Below are positions 30,809-37,993 of a DNA stretch of 37,993 nt, piece after piece. Made by a program: the position numbers and the translations under genes. Within the stretch, counting starts at the first letter, position 1, and each line of letters opens with the position of its first letter. This stretch comes from Candidatus Companilactobacillus pullicola (GTDB taxonomy: Bacteria; Bacillota; Bacilli; Lactobacillales; Lactobacillaceae): NCBI GenBank assembly GCA_019116025.1, contig DXCM01000010.1:1-37993 (forward strand), in the 5' to 3' direction. The notes beneath the pieces were generated by a model. That model saw only the letters and a list, made by a program, of their open reading frames with translations. It had not been told where the DNA came from and ran no database searches.

Positions 30809-32281
30809 ATGAGTAGGAACAGAAAGATTTTGGTTACTTTCGCATTAGTTTTGTCGAATATGATGGCGGGACTTGATGCGACAATTATTAATACGGCTTT
30901 ACCGGCAATCATCAGTGATTTGCATGGTATTCAGTATATGGGCTGGATCGTTGCTATTTTCCTTTTAGGAATGGCCGTTTCGACACCGTTATGGAGTAAA
31001 TTTGGTGAGAAACGTGGTAATAAAGTTGCCTATATCACTGCTACGATTGTCTTCATGATTGGTGCGTTATTTCAGGGGTTAGCGCCGAATATCATCTGGT
31101 TTATCACTGCTAGAAGTGTCATGGGAATAGGTGCCGGAGGAATGAATACAATTCCGTTCATTATCTATTCACAAATATTCAAGAATATTAAACGTCGTTC
31201 CCAAGTTATCGGTATTGCTTCGGCTGGATTCAGTGGAACTTCAATTATTGGCCCGTTGATTGGTGGTTGGATCGTTGATACCTTCAGTTGGCATTGGGTA
31301 TTCTACATTAACTTGCCACTAGCACTAATTTCTATCCTTATTGTTGCGTTCTTCTTCAAGATTAAGGAAAACTTGAATCACTCTAAAGTCGATTATCACG
31401 GTGCCATCTTGATGGTATTAGGATTATCGTCAATCTTAGTGGGAATCCAGTTATTAGGTGTTTCCTCGATTTTTGTAACTTTAGGATTCATTATCGTTGG
31501 ACTTTTACTGATTTGGTGGATGTCACGAGTTGAGAATCGTGTTGATGATCCAATCGTTCCTAATCGCTTGTTCAAAAATGAGAAACTAGTGATTGATTTA
31601 ATCCTGTTTGCCTTATTGTGGGGTTCGTTCGTGGCCTTCAATATCTACATACCAATGTGGGCGCAAGGAATTATGGGGTTGAGTGCCTTGATTGGTGGTA
31701 TGACGCAGATACCAGGTGCCATCGCCAACTTCATCGGTTCCGAATTAGAACCTTTGATTCAGAGAAAAATTAGTCGTTACTCGATCATTGGTATCGGGGC
31801 AATTGCTTTTCTGATCTCGTTTGCGGGATTGTATTTTGCAAAACAAACCGCCAGCTACACGTTCCTATTGATCATGGGGGTCTTTGAAGGATTTGGTGTC
31901 GGTATCTGTTTCAATGCCTTATTGATCGCCGTTCAATTTGATGTTGAGGAACGGGATGTTCCAATCTCAACTTCGTTTGCCTATTTAGTTAGAATTTTGA
32001 GTCAGACTTTCATGTCCTCAATTTACGGAGTTATTTTGAACATTGCTTTGATACGTGGGGTTAGCCAAAGTCATGGTAATATCACGATGTCAATGATGAA
32101 CAAGTTGAGTAATGCCGCTGATGCGAAGTATTTGCCACAACATTTGATTCCAGAGATGAGACGAATCTTTTTCCAAGGAATTCACAGCATCATGCTAACG
32201 GCGATGATCTTGATCACATTAGTTATTGTTATTTTGTTGTACTTATTTAGAAGAGAATACTTAACTCGCAAGGCTTCATAA
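30809..32281 (+). CDS. MFS drug/solute exporter, DHA2 family (14 TM), copy 2
   Basis: A 490-aa exporter: GLDATIINTALP (residues 21-32), SKFGEKRG (63-70) as motif A and SGTSIIGPLIGG as motif C. About 14 membrane segments are visible, and the C-terminal extension (residues about 415-455) lies between the last two helices. GGAAGAAG-type binding site precedes the ATG. It heads a likely unit with the acetyltransferase (56 nt later) and the TetR regulator (87 nt further), so the exporter is probably TetR-controlled. Confidence 0.88.
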   Translation: MSRNRKILVTFALVLSNMMAGLDATIINTALPAIISDLHGIQYMGWIVAIFLLGMAVSTPLWSKFGEKRGNKVAYITATIVFMIGALFQGLAPNIIWFITARSVMGIGAGGMNTIPFIIYSQIFKNIKRRSQVIGIASAGFSGTSIIGPLIGGWIVDTFSWHWVFYINLPLALISILIVAFFFKIKENLNHSKVDYHGAILMVLGLSSILVGIQLLGVSSIFVTLGFIIVGLLLIWWMSRVENRVDDPIVPNRLFKNEKLVIDLILFALLWGSFVAFNIYIPMWAQGIMGLSALIGGMTQIPGAIANFIGSELEPLIQRKISRYSIIGIGAIAFLISFAGLYFAKQTASYTFLLIMGVFEGFGVGICFNALLIAVQFDVEERDVPISTSFAYLVRILSQTFMSSIYGVILNIALIRGVSQSHGNITMSMMNKLSNAADAKYLPQHLIPEMRRIFFQGIHSIMLTAMILITLVIVILLYLFRREYLTRKAS

Positions 32282-32337
32282 TATTGAAGTCTTTTTTTGT
32301 TATAATCAAAGTAATCGTTTTCAAAAAGAGGGCCAAA

Positions 32338-32949
32338 ATGAATAATATTGAACGTATGCAACAAGGAAAAGTTTACAATCCGGATGAGCCAGAACTAATG
32401 CAACAACAAATTGCTGCTCAAGAAAAAAATGACGCCTACAATGCTTTAAAGAGAAGTGATTTTAAAGGTCGTACACGTCTATTGAAAGAGATGTTTGCGC
32501 AAATGGGAGATAATTCGATGATTGAGATTCCTTTTTACGCTAACTGGGGCGGTCAGCACGTTCATTTCGGAAGCGGCGTTTACGCAAATTTTAATCTCAC
32601 TTTAGTTGATGATGGGGAAATCTTTGTCGGCGATAGTACCATGTTTGGTCCCAACGTAACAATTGCAACGGCCGGACATCCAATTTATCCACCGTTACGA
32701 ACAGAGACCCATTATCAATTCAATAAGTCAGTCCACATTGGAAAAAATGTTTGGTTAGGTGCTAATGTGACGGTATTGCCAGGAGTTACAATCGGGGATA
32801 ATACTGTTGTCGGTGCCGGCAGCGTCGTTACAAAGAATTTACCAGCTGACGTTGTAGCCGTGGGAACACCTTGTAAAGTTTTAAGACCAATAAACCAGCA
32901 CGATCACGATTATTTTTATAAAAATGAAAAATTAGATATTTGGAAATAA
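32338..32949 (+). CDS. Sugar O-acetyltransferase, left-handed beta-helix (Maa/LacA type)
   Basis: A 203-aa acetyl-CoA-dependent enzyme of the maltose/galactoside acetyltransferase group. The N-terminal MAC segment (residues 6-55) has a YNPDEPELMQQQ start. The hexapeptide helix (about 70-190) includes the catalytic H114 (TATAGHPIYPP) and the closing VLPGVTIGDNTVVGAGSVVTKNLP. The ATG at 32338 is chosen for AAAGAGGG upstream. It probably acetylates non-metabolised sugars for detoxifying efflux, in keeping with the exporter next to it; the true acceptor is unknown. Confidence 0.9.
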   Translation: MNNIERMQQGKVYNPDEPELMQQQIAAQEKNDAYNALKRSDFKGRTRLLKEMFAQMGDNSMIEIPFYANWGGQHVHFGSGVYANFNLTLVDDGEIFVGDSTMFGPNVTIATAGHPIYPPLRTETHYQFNKSVHIGKNVWLGANVTVLPGVTIGDNTVVGAGSVVTKNLPADVVAVGTPCKVLRPINQHDHDYFYKNEKLDIWK

Positions 32950-33036
32950 CAAAGTGTCCTGAATTGCGGAATTTACTTGGATTAATTAAAATGGATTATG
33001 ATTTGAATTTTGTCGGTACAAAGTGGGAGGTAAATT

Positions 33037-33591
33037 TTGACAGCACGTACTTTATCGAAAGAGAAAATCGTTAGTATCGCAGTCGAAATTATAAATAATC
33101 AAGAGACACTAACTTTTACCAGACTAGGTAAGTTGTTGGGCACACGTCCACAGGCTATTTATAACTATTTTCCAGATGTAATGGCTTTAAAAGTCGCCGT
33201 AGCGAATGATTTTTATAAGCAGTTAGCCCAGCGTTTAGAGGTTGATCTATTAGCGCTTTCTGGCAAACAAGCGGTAAAGACCTTTGCTAACGTTAGCGTT
33301 CAATATTCCCTAAGTCATTTTCTGGTTGTTAAACAAATTTTGAGTATTCCCAAAGATAAATTAAATTCTGATGACTTGAATAATGGCTATATGATGATTC
33401 ATAAAATATTGAATGAATTATTAGAATCTTTAGTCGATGATAAGAAATCTCAGTTAATAATTTTGCGAATGTTGAGTAATTTGATCATAGGTGAGATTGT
33501 TAATGATAAAAATAATCGTTTTGATAGAAACCTAATGTCCGCACGTGATAGCTTTGATAATATGTTAGATATAACGCTACTTTCACTGTAA
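33037..33591 (+). CDS. TetR/AcrR-family regulator
   Basis: A 184-aa repressor. The N-terminal helix-turn-helix (residues 7-52) reads LSKEKIVSIAVEIIN...LTFTRLGKLLGTRPQAIYNYFP, with the usual NYF helix end. The helical ligand domain has a TetR_C/WHG-like layout. The TTG start at 33037 is supported by GGGAGG 7 nt upstream. It is downstream of the exporter and acetyltransferase on the same strand and is their likely regulator. The palindrome at 30716 is a candidate site. No similar palindrome is seen right before this gene. Confidence 0.85.
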   Translation: MTARTLSKEKIVSIAVEIINNQETLTFTRLGKLLGTRPQAIYNYFPDVMALKVAVANDFYKQLAQRLEVDLLALSGKQAVKTFANVSVQYSLSHFLVVKQILSIPKDKLNSDDLNNGYMMIHKILNELLESLVDDKKSQLIILRMLSNLIIGEIVNDKNNRFDRNLMSARDSFDNMLDITLLSL

Positions 33592-33607
33592 AAAAGCAGT
33601 AAATAGT

Positions 33608-33623
33608 GCATGTAGTCTTACAT
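33608..33623 (+). promoter_or_regulatory. Inverted repeat upstream of the second Mor-like gene
   Basis: CATGTA-GTCT-TACATG, a perfect 6-bp-arm inverted repeat about 80 nt before the ATG. It could be an operator for the regulator itself. Confidence 0.35.
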
Positions 33624-33703
33624 GTACAATGTATTTTTAGTGCTGTGCATTTTTTGATATTTTAATGATGTTAGAAAAAATATCGTTGTAGGAGGGAGTG
33701 CAT

Positions 33704-33973
33704 ATGCGCAGCAAGTTGAATTATGATATGTTGCATCCAACGTATAAGGCGTTATACGACATTGTTGGAGAAGATAATTTACTGAAGATATATGAGTTAT
33801 TTCGAGGGACACAGTTACAATTGCCTATGAAAATGTACGATCGGGTTGCTTTGAAAGAAGCTATTCGCGATGGGAAATTAGACAATATGACTAATCAAGA
33901 AATTTCATTGGAATTCGGTTATTCGCCACGTTGGATCAAGAGTATCAGGGAAAAGAATATTAACAAGAAATAA
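33704..33973 (+). CDS. Mor-like DNA-binding regulator, paralog 2
   Basis: 89 aa from the ATG at 33704 (GGAGGG 7 nt upstream); an in-frame GTG at 33698 is too close to the site. It has the same architecture as the protein encoded at 14868: LHPTYKALYDIVGEDN, IYELFRGTQLQLPMKMYDRV, and a C-terminal helix-turn-helix EISLEFGYSPRWIKS. The two diverge in the linker between core and HTH. Unlike its paralog it is transcribed alone, with a terminator directly after. The targets are unknown. Confidence 0.7.
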   Translation: MRSKLNYDMLHPTYKALYDIVGEDNLLKIYELFRGTQLQLPMKMYDRVALKEAIRDGKLDNMTNQEISLEFGYSPRWIKSIREKNINKK

Positions 33974-34016
33974 AAAAATTCCACTAATTCATTTTCAGAA
34001 TTAGCGGAATTTTTTA
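33973..34016. terminator. Bidirectional terminator
   Basis: AAAAAATTCC-CTAATTC / GAATTAG-GGAATTTTTT, with A and T runs on both sides, sits between convergent genes. Confidence 0.9.
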
Positions 34017-34703
34017 TTGGTCATAAATAGTTCTAAGACTTTCTATATCAGATGAAGACAGTGTGGTTACACCTTGGTCGATTGGGTACATGACAGAATT
34101 AGTATCTGAACTATGTGCCAAACCTAGAGCGTGTCCTAACTCATGTACAGCAACGGATTCTGAAATAGAAAGGTTTGAATATTCAAGATTTAATCCGGCT
34201 TGAGCACTGTTGATAGCATAGTGGTTGATCACTAGTGATGAAGGACCACCATTTCCTAGTTCAACAGTGTTGGAACCAGCGTTTTCTATTTTTTTGTTAT
34301 AAACAAAGAAAGTGATGCTGTTTTTATTAGTTTCAGCTTCACCTGGAACTAAACGCACAATACCAGTTTTGTTATAGGTATTGATAGCGTAGATAAAAAC
34401 ATTTTGAACTGATTCAGGGACGTTTTTCTTAAAGTGAAAGTAGTACGTATTGGAAATCGTAACATCTTTCAAAGGTCCCTCGATGGGCGTTGCATCTTTG
34501 CCCACTTGCTTATCATTGGTGGCTTCTTTAGTGCCACTCAACTTACGATTAACGGAAGCTTCTAGTGAATAAAGGTAAGGTTGTATCTTAGTGTTAGTTT
34601 CTCGAACTTGTTCCCGAACTTGTGGTATAAATTTGGGGCTCTTAGTGGCAACTAATACTATTGATGCTAAGATAAGCAGCCATATCCATGATTTTCGTTT
34701 CAT
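34014..34703 (-). CDS. Matrixin-like zinc metalloprotease, membrane-anchored
   Basis: 229 aa. An N-terminal hydrophobic segment (residues 5-20) acts as signal or anchor. The catalytic site is HELGHALGLAH (187-197), the HExxHxxGxxH zinc motif, followed by SVMYP with the Met-turn Met at 205: a metzincin of the matrixin (M10) type. Upstream, VTISNTYYFHFKKN...AINTYNKTGIVRLV and ITFFVYNK match the strands before the active site. AAAGGAG precedes the ATG at 34703. It is a single gene; the substrate and secretion partner are unknown. Confidence 0.87.
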   Translation of the reverse strand: MKRKSWIWLLILASIVLVATKSPKFIPQVREQVRETNTKIQPYLYSLEASVNRKLSGTKEATNDKQVGKDATPIEGPLKDVTISNTYYFHFKKNVPESVQNVFIYAINTYNKTGIVRLVPGEAETNKNSITFFVYNKKIENAGSNTVELGNGGPSSLVINHYAINSAQAGLNLEYSNLSISESVAVHELGHALGLAHSSDTNSVMYPIDQGVTTLSSSDIESLRTIYDQ

Positions 34704-34846
34704 AATAAGTAATACTCCTTTGAGAATCATTGAATATCCTCATTATGATAAATGTTTGGCTTTTAAAAGTCCAATGATTTAATTACAAGCCTTTTTTCTG
34801 TGGCTTTTTGCTAAATACTAATTGGTATAACGGAAGTATGCCCGTC

Positions 34847-35012
34847 AACCGCAAAAAATCTGTGGGCCACTGGAACGTGGTGGACACGACTTGAAGCTAA
34901 TAATTCCGCACTTTGTGCGTAATCATGGATCTCCAAACTCGGTCTTATACTAACCTTGCTACGCAAGCTAAGTATAATGGCACCACTGAGGGCCCACAGA
35001 TTTTTTGCGGTT
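34847..35012. repeat. Multi-branched palindromic repeat, copy D
   Basis: The outer stem is a perfect 22-bp inverted repeat (34847-34868 with 34991-35012; inner end CTGTGGGCC/GGCCCACAG). Inside are GGAACGTGGTG / CACCACTGAG, a GCGCACAAAGTGCG-like hairpin, and a TTATACT...AGTATAA hairpin enclosing CTTGCTACGCAAG. The left tag GTATGCCCGTC (34836-34846) is the reverse complement of the copy C tag. The rest of the gap 34704-35171 shows only the terminator at 35103. Confidence 0.85.
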
Positions 35013-35102
35013 GACTATATCCTTGGCTCTAATATTATCGAATAAAATTGCAGTGTTTAGAGATTATTTGATCCTATCTAATCAAATGGAAATATTAAAT
35101 TA

Positions 35103-35176
35103 AAAGAACGACTTCTGTTAGGCATTCAAGATATACGGTAATATACTTAAATGTCGTAATAGAGGCCGTTCTTATT
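35103..35176 (-). terminator. Terminator of the exopolysaccharide operon
   Basis: On the minus strand AAGAACGGCCTCTATTA / TAACAGAAGTCGTTCTTTT forms a long imperfect stem right after the stop codon at 35172, with a T-rich tail. Confidence 0.75.
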
Positions 35177-36494
35177 TTTGAAGACTTTTTCGTTTAGGGC
35201 TGACCCAAGTTCCAGAGCCAAAGCCGAGAATAGTTTTCATTGCTGGAATGAATGTCATAACGACGGTAATTGGATTTACCATCCAATAAAAAAGGATGTA
35301 TAGGGGCGAAAAGAATACGTATTTCATTTTGGCACCATGGTGATCTAGCAGTAAGGCTGTTAATAGTTGAAGTAAGCCTGCAATTAATTCGAAGGTTACG
35401 AAGATAAAGGAGATGGCTAGTGCGTGGAAGATGCGTTCATAATTGCCGTGGATTGCAAACCAGATCATTAAAAGAATGAAGGCTATTGAGGTAATGACGA
35501 AGAAAAAGGACCAGATGATTGATAAGGTTGAATCGATGAACATCGACATTTGGTATCGTCTCTTAATAGGATGGAAAATAAATTTTTTGAGATTAGTTAA
35601 CCAGACTTCTGTACCACCTTGAGCCCAACGTTTTCGTTGTTTATAGAGATCACGAATTGTTTCGGGGACATTCATATGGAAAATAATGTTGGGAGCAAAT
35701 CTTGGTACTGCACCGATTGTTTGGTGATCCCAAGCGATACTGATATCTTCTGTGGCTCGGTTTTGTCGGAATCCACCTACATCAATAAGAAAATCTTTTT
35801 TGTATAAAGTATTAGCACCGCTATAAGCGTACATTGAATCATTAATAGAACTCTGGCTTCGCTTAATAACTCCGACAATACTGGAGAATTCTACAGTTTG
35901 AGATTTACCTAAAAGGGAAGTTCGATTCTGCACATCCATATTGGCAGTAACAGCTGAAGTGTTCATATCTTGTGCATGAATAAAGAAGTTCATATATTTC
36001 ATCAATGCGTCAGGTTCGGGGATGGTGTCAGCGTCATTACTTAAAATATATTCGCCTTTGGCAAAATGCATACCGATATTGAAAGCATGGGCCTTACCTT
36101 TATTTTTAATAATGTTGATAGTTCGTAGTTGTGGATACTTCTCTTGAAGATCTTTAATAATCTCAGCGGTCTTGTCAGTTGATCCGTCATTCATAACTAG
36201 AACTTCATAGTTACTGTAATTTAAGTTTTCAAATAAATAAGTGATAGTTTCTTCTATCATAACTTCTTCATTGTGAGCAGGAATCATGATAGTTATCATG
36301 GGTTGTCTATTTGGAGGAATATTTTTCCAAGTGTTGTCTTCCTTATCAGTTTTGATGAAACGGTATGAAATAGCACCAAAGAACCACAAAAAGGACCCTG
36401 TAATAGGGTAGAGACAAAGAATTAGAAGACAAGTATTGAGAATAGTGCCTAAAGTTGTGGATTCAAATAGATGATCGATAAAAATATTGGACAT
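35172..36494 (-). CDS. Poly-N-acetylglucosamine-type synthase, GT2 family (PgaC/IcaA-like)
   Basis: A 440-aa processive membrane glycosyltransferase. One or two TMs (about 15-45) come before a GT-A domain with IPAHNEE (71-77), NDGS (D103), DAD (154-156), TED (248-250) and QRKRW (286-290), the full set for chain-elongating beta-glycan synthases. Three to four C-terminal TMs follow. Resemblance to PgaC/IcaA rather than hyaluronan or cellulose synthase rests on overall length and TM layout. It is third in a minus-strand operon with a PgaD-like protein and a degenerate EAL protein, which suggests c-di-GMP control of exopolysaccharide synthesis at the membrane. The actual polymer is not determinable here. 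Confidence 0.82.
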   Translation of the reverse strand: MSNIFIDHLFESTTLGTILNTCLLILCLYPITGSFLWFFGAISYRFIKTDKEDNTWKNIPPNRQPMITIMIPAHNEEVMIEETITYLFENLNYSNYEVLVMNDGSTDKTAEIIKDLQEKYPQLRTINIIKNKGKAHAFNIGMHFAKGEYILSNDADTIPEPDALMKYMNFFIHAQDMNTSAVTANMDVQNRTSLLGKSQTVEFSSIVGVIKRSQSSINDSMYAYSGANTLYKKDFLIDVGGFRQNRATEDISIAWDHQTIGAVPRFAPNIIFHMNVPETIRDLYKQRKRWAQGGTEVWLTNLKKFIFHPIKRRYQMSMFIDSTLSIIWSFFFVITSIAFILLMIWFAIHGNYERIFHALAISFIFVTFELIAGLLQLLTALLLDHHGAKMKYVFFSPLYILFYWMVNPITVVMTFIPAMKTILGFGSGTWVSPKRKSLQK

Positions 36495-36504
36495 ATTGTT
36501 TCCC

Positions 36505-37011
36505 CTAATCTAAATCGTTAATGTCGTGCGCATCGTAGAGTTTTTGTATTTCGTCAGTATCAAGATTTTGTTCTGGTTGGACATTGTAGGTTCGGACATT
36601 TTCACGAAATTCTTTGTTGCCAAAACGTTTATCGATAAAAGTATCAATAGTGTTTTCACGCTTCTTTTGGTTGATGGGATTGAAGGTTGGCCACTGTTGA
36701 ACGAGACGTTGGCGTTTGCGATTCTGAATGATCGTCATACTAATTGAAAATATTCCTGACATAACAAAGGCGAAAAGTAAGATAACGCCGATAAAATGAA
36801 TTTCCAGAATACCTTCGGAATATGACCAAATATGAGGAATTTTAGGGTCAAAACTGGCCCAAAAGGCGGTAACGGTTATTACAATTGGAATAATAACTGC
36901 TAACCAACCGATTAGGCCTATTAGTGTTTGACAAATTTTTAATAGCCAGTGGCCTTTTTCAAAATATTCGTCGGTATATAATTGTTGTTTATTCTCTTGT
37001 TTCTTTGACAT
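36505..37011 (-). CDS. PgaD-like small membrane protein
   Basis: 168 aa from the ATG at 37011; an upstream in-frame start at 37053 lies deep in the previous gene. Two TM segments (about 22-48 and 68-95) are joined by a short extracellular loop. A charged cytosolic tail (NRKRQRLVQQWPTF..., acidic at the end) follows. This layout and position match PgaD, the partner that activates PgaC when c-di-GMP is bound. Sequence similarity is too weak for certainty. The gene overlaps the EAL gene by 23 nt and lies 10 nt before the synthase, so all three are coupled. Confidence 0.6.
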   Translation of the reverse strand: MSKKQENKQQLYTDEYFEKGHWLLKICQTLIGLIGWLAVIIPIVITVTAFWASFDPKIPHIWSYSEGILEIHFIGVILLFAFVMSGIFSISMTIIQNRKRQRLVQQWPTFNPINQKKRENTIDTFIDKRFGNKEFRENVRTYNVQPEQNLDTDEIQKLYDAHDINDLD

Positions 37012-37822
37012 CGGTATTCTCTCGAATTTTCTTAGGATTTTCGGGATGACCAAAAAGGTACCCCTGTCGGGTGTTGATATTCAGGAAGGAGGCTAGATCT
37101 TCATCGGCCTTGTTTTCAATTCCCATTAAGATCAATTCAATATTATTTTCTTTGGAAATCTTATTCCAAGATTGCAAATTCAAATCTAGCCATGTATTAG
37201 GATCTTCTTTACGAAAGGCGCGCATGGAACATTTGATCGTATCGACAAAAGGTAACATCCATTCGATCTGATGCAAGCTTTTCATCTCTGAACCGACGTT
37301 ATCGATACTGAATTCCATACCATATTTTTTGGCATTTTTAATTCGGCTCTCGAAGAGATAATGATTGATATGTTTAGGACCATAAGCGGAAGTGTATTCG
37401 ACCGAAAGTTGCATAGGTTCTATTTTAGAAATAGCCCAGCGAACAAAATACTGGAAGTCGGAACTGATAATTTGGTTATATTCTAAATTGATTGAAAGAC
37501 GAATTTTTTCAGTAGGTAATGATTTGAAGGTGTCTTCTAAGAGAAAAATCACTCGTTGTAATGGCAATGAATCTAGTTGTTTTGGAAGAGTCCAAGTATC
37601 ATCAGAATTGTGCTGACGTAAAAGACATTCATAACCGATGGTCTTGCCGGTATGGTCGACTTGTTTTTGAATGAAGTATTTTAAATTGAAGTCTTTATTC
37701 TCTAAATAGTTGTTACTGGTTTTTCTAGATTTCCAATAATAAATTATGATAGTGATTATAAAAATTATTAATGTTATCACAATTAGGCGTAACAAAAATC
37801 TTTCTAAAAAAGCTAGATCCAT
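36989..37822 (-). CDS. Membrane-anchored degenerate EAL-domain protein (likely c-di-GMP receptor)
   Basis: 277 aa. One N-terminal TM (about 11-30) precedes a cytosolic EAL fold. Motif positions: ECL at 65-67 in place of EAL, N112 (INLEYN), E142, DNVG at 174-177 in place of DDFG, K197 (TIKCSM), MGIE at 233-236 in place of EGVE, and QGYLFGHP (253-260). The second metal-binding Asp of DD and the Glu of EGVE are lost, so phosphodiesterase activity is unlikely. Binding of c-di-GMP is still possible, as in other degenerate EAL receptors. AGGAGA precedes the ATG. A TATAAT -10 on the minus strand (37872-37877) about 50 nt upstream suggests this gene starts the operon. Confidence 0.8.
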   Translation of the reverse strand: MDLAFLERFLLRLIVITLIIFIITIIIYYWKSRKTSNNYLENKDFNLKYFIQKQVDHTGKTIGYECLLRQHNSDDTWTLPKQLDSLPLQRVIFLLEDTFKSLPTEKIRLSINLEYNQIISSDFQYFVRWAISKIEPMQLSVEYTSAYGPKHINHYLFESRIKNAKKYGMEFSIDNVGSEMKSLHQIEWMLPFVDTIKCSMRAFRKEDPNTWLDLNLQSWNKISKENNIELILMGIENKADEDLASFLNINTRQGYLFGHPENPKKIRENTDVKETRE

Positions 37823-37871
37823 TCTAAATCTCCTGATTCCTATTTTAAGGATATGAAATGCAAACTAGGGT

Positions 37872-37877
37872 ATTATA
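37872..37877 (-). promoter_or_regulatory. -10 element of the exopolysaccharide operon
   Basis: TATAAT on the minus strand about 50 nt before the EAL gene start. No clear -35 is seen. The remainder to 37993 is AT-rich with no gene seen. Confidence 0.4.
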
Positions 37878-37993
37878 CACCGTGGTAGAGATGTTTTATA
37901 TTAAAAATGACACCGTTAATGTAACCATTTATTCCAAAATAATAATCAATTATGAATATATTATTAATATCTAAAAATAATAAATTTGTTTTT

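Overview
This is a chromosomal stretch from a low-GC Gram-positive bacterium of the Lactobacillales. A Lactobacillaceae member close to Companilactobacillus is my best guess from memory of such gene sets; no search was run. The grounds are AT-rich codon use, AGGAGG-type ribosome binding sites, frequent TTG/GTG starts, SLAP/SH3-like cell-wall repeats, a WxL-domain lectin, a YolD/Y-family polymerase pair, and a ComK-like regulator next to a short ComX/SigH-like sigma factor. I see no rRNA, tRNA, CRISPR array, transposase or phage structural gene.

Layout. 1-3500: a solute-binding protein without transporter partners and a membrane O-acyltransferase, surrounded by four copies of a large multi-branched palindromic repeat (a fifth copy lies at 34.8 kb). 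3.5-8.3 kb: a small SLAP-like protein, an exported glucosaminidase, the ComK-like gene, the ComX-like sigma gene and an exported amidase. 8.4-14.1 kb: a lipoprotein, a YdcF-like and an AI-2E-family membrane protein, a protein resembling accessory-Sec glycosylation subunits, and gpmA. 14.1-17.5 kb: an array of 20-bp direct repeats, a 53-aa ORF, then an operon of a Mor-like regulator, a zinc-ribbon/DUF805 protein and a TcaA-like protein, then hicB behind a decayed hicA. 17.6-22.6 kb (minus strand): a GH4 6-phospho-glucosidase and a 1134-aa L-type lectin/WxL protein. 22.7-28.6 kb: a lone intact hicA, an MFS exporter, a glutathione peroxidase, an HrtBA-like ABC transporter, tandem structured repeats, and a divergent HxlR regulator/SDR pair. 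28.6-34.7 kb: a YolD/Y-family polymerase SOS operon, a second MFS exporter, a sugar acetyltransferase, a TetR regulator, a second Mor-like gene and a matrixin-like metalloprotease. 35.1-37.9 kb (minus strand): an operon of a membrane-anchored degenerate EAL protein, a PgaD-like protein and a PgaC/IcaA-like glycosyltransferase.

How it may work together. The 4-8 kb cluster looks like a competence regulatory node set between two wall hydrolases. The ComK-like gene carries the same 13-nt LexA-type operator as the translesion polymerase operon at 30.6 kb, which suggests DNA damage feeds into competence here. The sigma gene has a leader that can fold in two mutually exclusive ways around its ribosome binding site. 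The 35-38 kb operon looks like a c-di-GMP-responsive poly-N-acetylglucosamine-type exopolysaccharide synthase whose receptor is a catalytically dead EAL domain. The most striking unexplained structure is the five-copy repeat family, which keeps a three-way or four-way branched fold through compensatory changes.
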